Assembly: GCA_963681505.1 (NCBI GenBank)
Contig: OY811973.1
Location: 5,242,128 to 5,306,127 of the forward strand
Direction: 5' to 3'
Length of the DNA stretch: 64,000 nt
Origin: Eunapius fragilis
Lineage: Eukaryota; Porifera; Demospongiae; Spongillida; Spongillidae
Under the pieces are notes generated by a model, which was given only the letters and a program-made list of their open reading frames with translations, was not told the origin of the DNA and ran no database searches. Positions 51,692 through 62,992 of the stretch are shown in pieces (the first letter of the stretch is position 1; every line of letters begins with the position of its first letter). Position numbers and translations under genes: made by a program.

Positions 51692-53560
51692 CTTCAGGCC
51701 ATTGGATTGTAGATATCAGTGTGAGTCTGTCTCCATTAGGTGTATATGGCTTGCGAAATGTGTATGCCTTGTTGCATAGAGATTAAAGACAGTGTAGAGA
51801 ATGATTATCAAGTGGCTCTTCCTGTGGTATGCTTGTATCATTATTTATAAATCTCTTTTATTATTTGTTTACATGGTCAGACTAAGTATGAGGTGAGGAT
51901 GTGCAGTGTAAATGCACCTCAAAAGGCATGATTGAGTCTTGCTCACGGGGTAACCTATGTTGCTTTGGGAAGAAGACTTTTTGCTGGTATCATCATGGAA
52001 GTGGGTGCTCCACTTTCAAAAGACCACATCACCAACTTCCCAGTGCTGGCAGGAGAAAAAATAGTTTCAAATATAGAAGCATGCTGATAACAACTAATTA
52101 ATCATTTTAATGATTTCACAACCTGGGTCAATTCCTATATAGGAACTACTAACGTATAGTTCCTAATACAACTAACTATTAATAAGTCACCAATTGCAAC
52201 CACAGTTGTGTTTGGTGATGTGACACAATGCCTCCATCAGAAGGGCTAGTGGATACCAATGTTGTTGTAAGCTGTTTGAGTGACTGATTCACTCTCAAAT
52301 TATAAAGTAAGTACTTCGCTCCATCATATGTGACCTATATGTTCTGTAATCATTTCTATTCCTATTGAGCACGTATTTGTACATGTAGCATATTTATCTT
52401 GCTTTGTAACAGGGTTACATTTGATCAGCAAATATTCTTTTTAGTGATTACTGCCAGTATTGTCGTCTCTCTGTATTAACTCGTAACTTATGTTATCCAA
52501 GTGGTGAAATGACTTGACAGGTTCAATTGTGTTCTTATTCCCAGACTTCAGTCATAGCTGGAGATGGATTACATAAATACGACCAGCAATGGTGTACTAC
52601 TTATCAGTGGTTCTGGGAAAGGAAGTAGCCCAAGTGGTGCTACACCACATGGATCCAAATGAATTTATTATTCAATTCTATTGTCATGTTAAACATGATT
52701 GTATAAGAAAACAACCCATATACTGCAGCTTGCAGTTGCACAAATATTCACTAGGCATATGTAGTGTAATTGTAACTTACTGCCACTTCATTCCCTGTAG
52801 CTCTTTGTCCTGGTACTGAACTGATCCAGTTCACCAGTGTGGATTTGTGACACTGTCATTGGCAGCAAAACAACAAAATACACCTGTATTGTATTGAGTG
52901 ACGAACGGGCTGGTGAGTATAGAACTCAGAAGTGTGGTGTGGATGAGCCTCTTTCAGAAGGTGTCAAGTCCTCATATGCTGAGATTTGTTCCCACCAGCT
53001 CACCACTCATCACCGTTCCAACTGGAGGAACAGTTGAGTACAGATATCTGATGTTTATTGAATGTGTTGTAAACAACGCAACTTCCCCTTAGCCAATCAC
53101 ACTCACATGCGTGTGCTCCCACTGGGAAAGCACGTGCAAGAACCCTCAAGCGCCACTGCAAATGGTGCAGGAAGTATTCAGCATAGAAGAGCCGTCTGCA
53201 ATGGCCTCGCCCTGGCAGAAAGGCACACACAACTGCAAGGAGCTGGAATAGTCAGTGCAGTTGAAGCAGGTGAAGCACTGAGCACTCAGTGAAAATGTAC
53301 GCAACTCAAATGTGTGTTACAGCTGAAGTGTGCATCAGTAGTTGTCTTTTCAGCTAATCTCTGTGTATAGGGCTTCATTTAGTATGAAGGCAATACCATG
53401 CAATGTGGAAGTGTTTTGTGTTATAGTTTTTGTTGTCTTCTATCAACAATAAAGTTGTAAATCGAACCCACTAAGTATGATTACATCACTGCTGAATCAG
53501 ATTGATTTGCAGCAGGGATAATTACATTAATCATGCACATGTACTGTGCGATATCCCATC
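51692..53560. other. Mostly non-coding; weak exon-like stretches
   Basis: Short plus-strand stretches such as NHTHMRVLPLGKHVQEPSSA near 53080-53290 are open but unrecognised. AATAAAG near 53450 could be a polyadenylation signal. Confidence 0.3.
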
Positions 53561-53676
53561 ATGCTCATCGTGCATTTCAAGTTACAAAAACTGCAACCCA
53601 CAAACAAAAAAGGCCATGCTTGTACACGTGCATCAAACTGACTGGTTGAACAAAAAGTACGGGCGATGAAATACAT

Positions 53677-54509
53677 TCAGAGTAACTTGGCCATCCCTGC
53701 CTGGAAGGACACACCTTCATTCCGGGTAGCTTGCTGCATGAAGGATGAATGTAAGTTTTTAGGTTCACCCCATGGTCACAGTAGTCTCGTACCCAGACCC
53801 TGGTTCCCACAGCTGTGGTGGATTACATCACCGCTACGTGCGTGATGTAATCCACCCGCAGCTGTGAGATCCAGGGTCTGGGTACAAGACTATGGTCACA
53901 GGCACTTCCAACCAACTTTATTGATCTGCTTTTGACGCTCCTTGCTGACTATCTCCTCTATGATTTCACCAGTTCCTTTAACCAACCTATGGTGCAATGG
54001 GTGACTGCTCAGTAACAAAGCATTGTCCCTCTGCCTCACCTGTGCCTTCCTGTATCCGGATCATATACACGTGTAACAACACTTTGCTGCATCTCATACT
54101 GTTCTTTAGTCATAGGGGCAAAGCTTCTAGTCGACGGGGCTGCCTTTGGCTGTGGTTCTGAAAAGAGAGATATATATTAATTAATACCTCACAAGTCCAT
54201 ATGTTTCCAGAAACGTCTAAAACAGATAGTTGATAACTTTGTCTCCAGTTTATAATCGAGGCTACTACATTACCTACCGTGATGTGTAGCAACGTTATTG
54301 CAAATACCTTTAACTTCAGCTAACTCCGAAGGCATCTGCACACTTGGACAGACTTGCCCTTCTTGGTCTGTCGACTTCTTTGATTTCTTCTTATGATGCT
54401 TACGGCTCTTTTCCCGGTGATGTTTGTGGCCTTTTGTCTTTTCCTTGTCGTGCTTTTTGGTAGAAGAATGTTTCCTTTTGCTAGGACGATCCAACTCGGT
54501 GTTGTCCAT
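53677..54509 (-). CDS. ARL6IP4: ARL6IP4 / SR-25 family protein, complete gene
   Basis: Four minus-strand exons join without frame problems to 158 codons plus stop: 54509-54278, 54157-54040, 53986-53917 and 53733-53677. ATG 54509-54507 starts MDNTELDRPSKRKHSS and a Lys/His-rich basic segment. Exon 2 has APMTKEQYEMQQSVVTRVYD then PDTGRH. Exon 3 gives LVKGTGEIIEEIVSKERQKQ then INK. Exon 4 starts QATRNEGVSFQAGMA and ends LL-stop. This matches the conserved C-terminus of ARL6IP4/SR-25 (MTKE..., DPxTGRxRLxKGxGExxEEIVxxxRxxxINKQAT). Known members are nuclear, nucleolar or speckle proteins linked to splicing. Donor 3 (GTTGGT) is weak and a 111-bp MITE lies 25 bp beyond it. Confidence 0.9.
53782..53892. 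mobile_element. 111-bp palindromic MITE with 9-bp target duplication
   Basis: TGGTCACAG at 53773-53781 and 53893-53901 flanks the insert. Its ends are TAGTCTCGTACCCAGACC and, read inward from the right, TAGTCTTGTACCCAGACC, and the centre is palindromic around CGTGATGTAATCCACC. It lies in intron 3 of the ARL6IP4-like gene. A 794-bp relative with the same ends is at 59075-59868. A 9-bp duplication suggests a Mutator-like mobiliser (inference). Confidence 0.88.
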
Positions 54510-55620
54510 AAATTAGAATTACACGTACTATTAGTACCTAGTACCTCATTAATTTAATAAAGTGTGATGGATTTAATAATTTTTGCAGGAGGGTCGAGTC
54601 GTGAACAAAAAGTGCTCAACTCCTACCTCAGGGCAGACGGTTCCAGCTTTCCTCCTAGGTAATAGTCGAACATGCCTCACTCGGAAATAAGGTATTAATA
54701 TAACATTGGTCCGGCGAATGAGGACTGTACTAGTACACTAGGGGTGGATACAAAACGGTGCGGCATGCATATTGGAGAGGGGCGTGCCCCTTCAAACCAG
54801 CAAGGGATCTGGGCTCCCACTTACAATGCAGTGGGGGGAATCCCAGGTGCTGTTTATCTTTGGAAATGCGTCATTCCATTAGAGGTGTGTCATTAAGACC
54901 ATATGTAAATGTGCTCTTCAGAAACAGGGTCCTTTAGATGCATCCTTTTAACTTTTAGGGTAATTTCGGTTATAGCTGTCGATGACAGCATCAATATTAA
55001 TAAAATAAACTCTGCTGTTTTTTGTACGGTGTATATTATTATTCAAAGTTGTAAAAAGAAAAAAAGCAAAATGATCTTTATAAAGTCTCCAGGGGCATTC
55101 TCAGAATTTTATAATGGGGGTTTGTTAGATAGTAGGTGCTCCCCTCGCACGTGGCGCTGTTCAATTAAGTTGTCAGCTGGACTGTAAGTTTGTTTATTAA
55201 ACTTGCCTACATTTTTGTATTGTGTGCACATGTATGTACATGTATGGTGTTGTTCAGGCTTAAGTAAACATTGCTTAATGTTTTGGTGGGAATGCAGCCC
55301 ACAGGTTAGCTAAGCCCTACCCCTTAGATATACATCAAAGGCCTAGCTAAGCCCTCCCCAGCATACAGTCTTGAAACCACAACCACCAAATAGGTTTAGG
55401 GGTCTGGTTCCAGGCTTATCATTGGTCCCTGCTGGCTAGGTACATGTAGCAATCACCCACCTGCCACTGCTTGCATGTCCCTCCTCAGTGGGCATAACAA
55501 TGACAGTGAATGTGGGTGGTACTCTATCCCAATAGCTACCACATATCAGGCCAACCTGACAACATACTCAGTGCATGGGGAGCATCCCAGGGAAAGCATT
55601 AAGCGATAGAGGTGCATTTT
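54510..55620. other. Upstream region of the ARL6IP4-like gene, no gene seen
   Basis: This interval should contain the ARL6IP4-like promoter. Short frames (for example 54909-55187) carry no motif. Confidence 0.4.
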
Positions 55621-55629
55621 GGGTCAAAA

Positions 55630-56041
55630 GGAGAATTCTTTTTTGCGGGATTTTATGTGCAACAGATTAGACATCACCTCATCATCCTCGTATCTGTGTA
55701 GCTCCTCTTCCAAGTAAAGTACTTCGCTACTGACTCCATCGAGTGTATTAACTAGCTTTTTCTTAGATCTTGTGTTGCTAGGTATCTGCAAAAGTTTCAA
55801 ATGGGCTTTGTTGCACCTACTTTGAGCCCTGTGAAGCTCAATTTGGATGGTACGACAGTACCTGTCATCCTTGTCCAGCCAGAAACTGCCATTGGTTCAA
55901 AATGCTGGGTCTGAACTTAGACAGCTGCTACTGTTGCTGCTGCCGCTGTTAGAATCTTGTCCTTCAGAAATATCTTCTAAACTGCCATTGTCACTAAAGA
56001 AGTTGTCTATACACAGTACTATGTCTATGTCATCTTCCTCC
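55630..56041 (-). pseudogene. Unrecognised protein-coding remnant
   Basis: From ATG 56041 the minus strand reads MEEDDIDIVLCIDNFFSDNG then SLEDISEGQD and a Ser-rich stretch to a TGA. A second frame continues FWLDKDDRYCRTIQIELHRA, QSRCNKAHLKLLQIPSNTRS and LYLEEELHRYEDDEVMSNLL. Either a short intron with an acceptor ending in CAATGGCAG joins them, or there is a frameshift. The acidic, helical composition is protein-like. Family unknown. Confidence 0.35.
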
Positions 56042-56089
56042 ATGGCTTTCTACATCCACTTTTGTAAATGTCGTCATCGTATATAGAAT

Positions 56090-57180
56090 TTGAAGCAGAC
56101 AGTCACAGAGTGATACGTGACAGGGAGGAGCCATATAAGGACAGTGCCCAACGTCAATTCACATGTAAGGCGATGGTGTATGGCTACGTAACTTATGTTT
56201 CACAATTCCCTTCGATCTGTGTTCTTTCTAGCCCCTCAGCAGTGGTGTATGTGGGTAGCACACGGCCACATCATCTGGATAACTGAGTAGTTTCATCTAG
56301 GAGCTGACAGACCCCCCTAATTACTGGAGCTTTAATCTATCTCCCCTAATTAAAAGGTCTCCTGTGATCAGCCACTCCATGAGGCCAACTGCCCTCAGCT
56401 CATCCCAGTTATGTGTGCACTTCCCTTTAGTACCTCATTCCAGCTACATGTATGTGTGTTTACTTCCCTTAGTGGTCACAACCTGGATGTGCTATCATGA
56501 GAGGGGCGTGAACACAACATTACCACATGATGTCACCGCTCCTTGGTGCACGTTTTACCTCACCAGAAGCCACTATCAGTTGAACAGGTTCTATGACGGT
56601 GTGTAGTGTGCGAACCCATTCCTGTTGCCATGGCAGCCACATGGAGGATGGGGGCGCAGCAGCTGTCCCCTTCAGTAAGGTGTTTGTTTCGCAGCATCAT
56701 TTGGAGGTACCATTGGCCTCTACATGTATACATGTATATGTCCATTGGTCCCAGTTGTACATGTATGTATGTTACCTGACCCTATCTGTTTGGCTTCATT
56801 GGCAGTACTGCAGTGACAATGGATGTATAGGATATGTGTATGCACCTCCCATAACTGAAACCACACTGCTTCCTCCTACCTCCCTTAACTAAAATGACCC
56901 AACAGAGCCCCAACAAGGTCAGTGGTTGGGGGAGAGATTAAAACACTTATGAATGAGGACCAACCAACAAAAACATGTAAGGCCAATAAACACAGACCAG
57001 ACAACAAATAGGTGCACATGAGTAGGGTTAATGGACACATACTTGAGAGGCCGATGGACACATGTACATGTAAGGACCAACGTGTTCTACACTTTACATC
57101 CATTGTCACTGCAGTAAGGACCAACGTGTTCTTAGATAATGTCAATGTGGACAACATTAGAAACCTTTGTGCTATATTCC
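56090..57180. other. No gene recognised
   Basis: Non-coding sequence with a duplicated GGACCAACGTGTTCT word near 57076 and 57117 and repeated ACATGTATGT words. No gene is supported. Confidence 0.35.
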
Positions 57181-57785
57181 CTCCTCCCCATAACACTGCC
57201 CTCCTCCCCATCACTACCCCCTTCTCTCCATCACAGCCCCTTTTCCCCCATCACTGCACCCTCCTCCCCATCACTGCCTCTCCACCCACCACTTCCCCTC
57301 CTCCTTATCACATCATAATGTCGGGGCAGCACTGTTATGGGGAGGAGGGTGCAGTGATGAGGAGGGGGCAGTGAAGGGAAGGAGGGGACTGATGGAAAGA
57401 GGGGTAGTGATGAGGAGGAGGGGCAGTGATGGGGAGGAGGGGCAGTGACACAAAGAGAGGTAGTGATGGGGAGGAGGGGGCAGTGATGGGTAGGCGGGGA
57501 CTGATGGGAAGAGGGGCAGTGATGGGGAGGAGGATGCAATTATAGGGATGAAGGGACTAATGTGAAGAGGGGTAGCGATGAGGAGGAGGGTGCAGGGATG
57601 GGGAGGATGGGACTGATGTGAAGAGGGGTAGTGATGGGCAGGAGGGGGCAGTGATGGGGAGGAGGGGCAGTGATGGGAGGAGGGGGCAGTGATGGGAGGA
57701 GGGGACTGATGGGAAGAGGGGTTGTGATGGGGAGGAGGGGCTGTGATGAGGAGGAGGGGCAGCGAAGGGGAGGAGGGGCAGTGGT
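57180..57785. repeat. Second mirrored minisatellite (CCTCCTCCCCATCACTG)
   Basis: From 57180 to about 57305 the plus strand carries pyrimidine-rich units (CTCCTCCCCATCACTGCCCC type). After a short spacer it switches at about 57340 to the complementary GGGGAGGAGGGGCAGTGATG type, continuing to about 57785 with a period near 24-30 bp. Open frames rich in HHCPSS are by-products. Confidence 0.85.
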
Positions 57786-58740
57786 GGCTGTCAGATTTCC
57801 TAGTATTGTACTCACAAAAAACACCTGATGGTTGAGTGGAGGTGGTCTGCCAGGTTTCAGACATCAGGTTCAGTGGGCAGAGGCACTGCCTGGTATGGAC
57901 TAGCTAGGGACTGGACTCAATACAGAACAATCTGGCATCCTAGCACCACGTGAACTACAACTCAAATAGAAAGCTTTGTGTGGTCGTCACATAATGCTGG
58001 CCACTTAATAGGTGATGTAAAGTTGAGCTATGGTATCTTGTGATGTACATAATTTTGTGTATCTAATGTTGGTGAATGGCTGGACAGTGGTATTAGACAG
58101 AGGGAATTCCGAATGTAGCTCATATGTCTCTGTTGTTTCATAAATACTGCCTACTGTATTTTATTAGGAGTGGTGCAATGCATAGTGTAGGAACAGTCTT
58201 AGTAAGGGAGCCCAAAGTCATACATCATGGTATCACCTATCACCATGTACGATGAAAATCGATGAATAATATGACTTTGGCCCCCTCCCCCCTCCCCCCC
58301 CCCCCCCCCCCCCCCCCCCAGCTGGCCCCTACCCTATTCAGGCTGTTCCTGCGCCTATGAAATGTGGAAGCATGGTTATTAGTTGTGGGTATCTCTGAGG
58401 GTGTGCATGTATAGCCTGCAACTGACAGCTGGATAGTACATAAAAGGCCTGCACATGTTTATATGTTAGTCATGATTACCTTCATGCCATCGATCTGTTT
58501 GTTGATGACTGAACAGGTGGCATCCTTTTTTTGTGCTACTGGCCATTGAAGAGAAAGATGAATTAATTGTACTTAGCAAGAAGAAGGCACATGTGCATGT
58601 ATGTAATCAACATGTAACCATGCACCAATGTTGAAAGCGAGCACTTGTATTACTTCTTCAGTGTGCCTCTGCCGTACGCGATTATAATTACGTCACATGC
58701 ATATTGAACTACATAATTATTAATAAGACACGTGTGGCTA
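57786..58740. other. Upstream region of LTV1, with poly-C tract
   Basis: No coding signal is seen. A poly-C run lies at 58294-58319. The LTV1 promoter should lie in the last few hundred bases. Confidence 0.45.
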
Positions 58741-58746
58741 TTAACC

Positions 58747-61700
58747 ATGGTACGTTACATGTGTGTCTACATTTGCACGAGTATTTCCTGTGAGGTGAGG
58801 GTGTACAGGGATTGAGCGTGTGTGCCGCGTGGTGCGCAGGGACGCAAGAAGAAGCCGTTCATCGATAAAAGGAAGGCTCACACCTACAAGCTGGTGACGC
58901 GGAGTCAGCAGGATCCTTTGTATGGGGATTGTGAAGAGCCGCAGAACGTGTTGCATTCAGACGAGGTAACGATGGATGGTGCCGCGCAGGGCGTTTAGCC
59001 TATCGGAGGCTTGTCACGTCTTAACCAGGGCTGGCTATTCCTATTCCATTATTTAGCCGTACACCCTTACATATTAGTCTCGTGCCCAGACCCAGTGCAT
59101 CGTAGCTGTGGGTGGATTACATCACCGCTACGCTTGCATAGAGTCAGACGGAATTTCATCGTAACCAATCACGTTTCATGTTTACAGTGAATATCATTAT
59201 AAGCGCGTGACTTTGTGTGTTGCTTTGCAAATAATGGCTGATGTCATCACTGTTGATAATTGTATCACTCTCGAGGTGCGGGGGGGGGGGGGAGGGGGGC
59301 TCAGGACCCCCCTCCAACCTAGTTGGGCGTAGCCTGACCTTCCACCTAAATTCATTGAGCTATACCTGCCGATTGAACGTACGTTGCATTAATCTTTGTT
59401 GTGCATGTGCACAGTGGGTGTGGTCGGAAAAATTTGGGCGTGCGCTCAGCCAGAGATATATATTATCTCTGGCTGAGCATCTCCCCTTAATTCCTATTAA
59501 AATCCTGGGTACACGCCTGAGGCGAGAAAGCTAGGTTTTCTTGATGTCACTGAGGTCCCACCCTCCTAACTGCTAGAGCCATCCTGCCCAGGGAGCTCCC
59601 ATAACTGCTAGAGCCATCCTGCCCAGGGAGCTCCCACCCTCCTAACTGCTAGAGCCATCCTGCCCAGGGAGCTCCCACCCTCCTAACATGCATAGTGGTT
59701 CATCCACTGCACTCATCAGCTATTCATAGTGTGTCACATGACAGTATGTTTGTACGCAGGTAAACACTGACTAAAACATTGTGCGCGAGTGTCTCCACAC
59801 CCTATGCAAGCATAGCAGTGATGTAATCCACCCGCAGCTGCATTGCATTGGGTCTGGGCATGAGAATACCTACAGAGGATAATAAATAGTGTCCATGGGG
59901 GGTGTTCGTAAACATGAGGTTGTCCAGGGGATGTTTGGAATTATCTCCCGGGGGTTAGTGGTATAAATTCCTGTCCAGGGGATCTGCAGGTTAAACATAT
60001 GCTGGTGTAATCAAGTAGACGCTTGTCCAGAGTGTACTTTAAAACCTGTCCTGGGGGGTGTAGACAAAACGGACGCCTGTCCAGGAGTGATTTTACATAT
60101 TGTCCCGGTGGGTTATGTTGCATTATTGTCATCTGTAGGGGAGTATGGAATAGCCCAATACATTGACATCATCTCTGGCCCTACGAATGTGGCAGGTATT
60201 TATGTCTAATGTACCGGGCGTCCTCCCGGGGGTACATTTGTCTACCACGGTGTACAGAAAATAAATTTATTCACGTTCTGCCAGTTTAACATACTTTTTA
60301 AATTTGACGGTGCATACTCGTTGTACAGGTCCTTTAGAGCTTGGCCCGAAATTGCTAAGCTCAATTCTTTTTCTCTGGTCTGAAGTCAGAGCATCAAAGT
60401 GAAGCTATTCGATCGCGGTATGCGTAGTTAGTATATAAAATATTACATTCAACCACGCGTATTGCGATCGAATAGCTTCACTTTGAAGCTTTGGCTTGGA
60501 ACCAAAGATAAATAATTATACCATGGCAATTTCGGGCCAAGCTCTAAAGGACCTGTTTCTGGCTGTAAGTAGAAAAGTAAATATTAGGTTCCAATATAAG
60601 TCCATTGATCAGTAATTATTATGCTGCATGGGTTGCATGTCTAAAGTACAATCTGTATGAATGCCTAATTTATAGCATGAAAAAAAAAAAACTTGACTAT
60701 GTATACGGTGTATGGTCTGTAGGGGCAGTGTGTGTGTGTGCGCAGGCATGTGTGTGTCTGTGTGTGTGGAGGGACTTGTAGGTGTGTAAGGACTACGGAA
60801 GGTATGAGTGAGTACTGTGTAGTGTTTGGGTACTGTGTAGGTGTGTGGGTACTGTGTAAGTGTGTCGGAGAAGGGTACTGTGTATGTGTGGATACTATGT
60901 ATGTTAGACAATAGCGGAAGTGATTCGCGCAATCTGGTTGGTCAATTGCAGGTATCTAAACGCGGTTATAAACCTAGAGAGGGACTCCAAGTGCCTTGGG
61001 CACTTAGAATCCCTCCCCCCTGACACTCCCTCTGGTGTTTAGAATCTTTGAATATTCAATTGCATGAGTTGTGTACATGATTTATGGAAGTGTTAGCTCA
61101 GTGCTCATTGATACTCTGAGCATTACTAGTACATGTTGGTCCATACTGTGTATTAAAAGTTACGTTAGCACAAGAGTGGAAATTATGTGTTCTGGATACA
61201 AGGTTCTTCATCGTATTTGGAGACTCTATGCCAGCATGTTTTGATACCATGTGTAAAGGCATGGACACGGTGCACACTCGTTTGGATGCATTGCAATTCA
61301 GAATATCAGAGACGTTCTCACGTTGAAAATATGTGGTTCTGTTATATAAGTGAATACCGTCAATACTATGATGCCCCATTCGTTCCATTACCAACTGCTC
61401 GTCTAGCTGTATATATCTCATTGTTGCTATGTACGTATCTATAATAGCTACGTTGTGCGATAATGTATTGGTTGCTACGTACACGTTGCTATTGTCTAAA
61501 TTGGTTAGACACTGAAACCGAGGGATCTACATGTACGTTATTTAGAATCCCCTTGGGCCCTTAGTAGCGCCCTCGCTACTGTTCAGGATGCTACAGCCCA
61601 GGGCCCTGGGGATTCTAAATAATGTACATTCCTCGGTTTCAGTGTCTAACCTATATGTAGGGGTGTGTAATGTGTATATGTGTGTGGGTACTGTGTAGGT

Positions 61701-62391
61701 ATGTGAGTGCTGTGTAGATGTGTGGGTACAGTGTAGTTGTGTGGGTGCAGTGTAGTTGTGTGGGTGCTGTATAGGTAGGTACACATGTATGTGTATACTG
61801 TGTAGGGGTGTGTGTACAGTGGTCTGCGTAGGTGTGGGTAGTGTGGGGGCAATGGTTGGTGTGTGTGTGTCTATGTGTGTGGATACAGTGTACATGTAGG
61901 TGTGTAGGTACAGTATACATGTAGGATTGTGGTTACTGGGTAGGTGTGTGGTACAGTGTTGGTGTGGGGGTACTGTGTACATACATGTACAGTAGGTGCA
62001 TGGGTTACTCTATGCCACAATAAAATTACCAATACTTTGGGTGGTTTACTTTTTCACTGAGGGAAGAAATAAGGGAAGGTGAATAGTGAGGCAGGAGAGA
62101 AGTGGTGATATGAGGATGGACGAGGTGGCTTGTTAGACATGGAGGAACATTTCTTTATTAACAATCTTCTGCCGTTAACACCATTAAGTAATTGCACTAT
62201 TTCTGTCCTCCATTTACATTCAGCCTAGTGGTATACTGGATAGAGGCACCCAGCTGAAGGAGCAGGTCAAATATGGCATCTTATTTGATGACGATTATGA
62301 CTACTTGCAGCATTTGAAGAAACCTGAAATGGTTGTCATGGAACCTGTGATCGCCCCTCACCAAGAGGATGTTGATGAACCCATGATGGCT
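58747..62391 (+). CDS. LTV1: LTV1, ribosome biogenesis factor, first three exons
   Basis: Exon 1 contributes only the ATG (58747-58749) before a GTACGT donor. Exon 2 (58840-58965) reads GRKKKPFIDKRKAHTYKLVT then RSQQDPLYGDCEEPQNVLHS DE. Exon 3 (62224-62391) reads PSGILDRGTQLKEQVKYGIL, FDDDYDYLQHLKKPE and ends in a GTAAGC donor. All junctions are phase 0. The RKKKPFI start, RSQxDPL and KYGxxFDDDYDYLQHLK are hallmark segments of LTV1, a factor needed for maturation and nuclear export of the pre-40S subunit. Intron 1 is 90 bp and intron 2 is 3258 bp, filled by repeats. Later exons lie beyond the window or were not recognised in 62.4-64 kb. Confidence 0.92.
59075..59868. mobile_element. 794-bp inverted-repeat element in LTV1 intron 2
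   Basis: The left end TAGTCTCGTGCCCAGACCC and the right end read inward, TATTCTCATGCCCAGACCC, together with internal GGTGGATTACATCACCGCTA (left) and its complement near 59818 (right), define about 75-bp inverted ends. Flanking 9-mers match 6 of 9. The interior has a CCAGAGATA palindrome (59451-59475) and about 3.5 copies of a 41-bp repeat (CTAACTGCTAGAGCCATCCT..., 59560-59690). Related to the 111-bp element at 53782. Confidence 0.8.
60325..60556. mobile_element. 232-bp palindromic MITE in LTV1 intron 2
   Basis: Perfect 31-bp terminal inverted repeats start ACAGGTCCTTTAGAGCTTGG (60325) and end at 60556. A second inverted pair (AAGTGAAGCTATTCGATCGC and its complement near 60460) lies inside. 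Non-coding; no clear target duplication. Confidence 0.88.
60720..60905. repeat. GT-rich minisatellite (GTGTGGGTACTGTGTAG)
   Basis: Units of about 18-20 bp with GTGTGTGGGTACTGTGTAG recur here and again at 61660-61990, separated by unique sequence and a MITE. Confidence 0.85.
61503..61651. mobile_element. 149-bp foldback MITE in LTV1 intron 2
   Basis: About 45-bp arms are inverted, starting GGTTAGACACTGAAACCGAG and ending with the complement at 61651. Both arms run into TTATTTAGAATCCCC, with a GC-rich loop. Non-coding. Confidence 0.85.
61660..61990. repeat. GT-rich minisatellite, second block
   Basis: Continuation of the GTGTGGGTACTGTGTAG family seen at 60720-60905, with variants GGGTGCAGTGTAGTTGTGT. 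Confidence 0.85.
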
Positions 62392-62992
62392 GTAAGCAGC
62401 TGTAGGAGCAATGTCATTTATACACATGTGGCATGCCTATGTGTATATCAGTGCCAATCATCTGTGGCCACCAAATCAATGTGTGTATAGAATCATATGC
62501 ATCTCTTTTGTTTTTGAGCTCAAAAGACTCTTTCTGGTAGTAATCTATTGCATTTACATTTAAATTGAAAAGTGGCATTTATGGACTAACAGTAGTTAGA
62601 ATATTGACAATTGTATAAAGCTCCATTGGTATCTATTGGAATGCTCATATAGGATGAAGTAACAACTATGTCTTCAGAGCATTAAAAACAAAGTAAATGC
62701 ACTGCGTTGCTGTATAATTATATTTGGATCATTTCATGACAAAATTTGCATGTATGAAGAAGGTATCAAAATAATCTGTGTTCAATTATGTATACATGTA
62801 CAATGGATAAAGGACATCAACGGATCATCTATGTGCATACCAATTTTGAAGTGATTTAAATACTCCTGCAGATGAATATTAAGCATTGAATCACAGGGGG
62901 TACATGTTCCATGTAGAAAAAAATGCAAGATACAAAATCTGTTTTAGAATGGAGAATGATGTGTAAATCGGAAGTTAAGAGCATTAACCTTG

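Noticed and set aside
57231-57864. His/Pro/Ser-rich open frames over the minisatellite
   Set aside because: Composition artefact of CCTCCTCCCCATCACTG repeats; open in several frames at once.
61542-61982. Thr/His/Pro-rich minus-strand frames over the GT minisatellite
   Set aside because: Repeat-driven open frames inside LTV1 intron 2.
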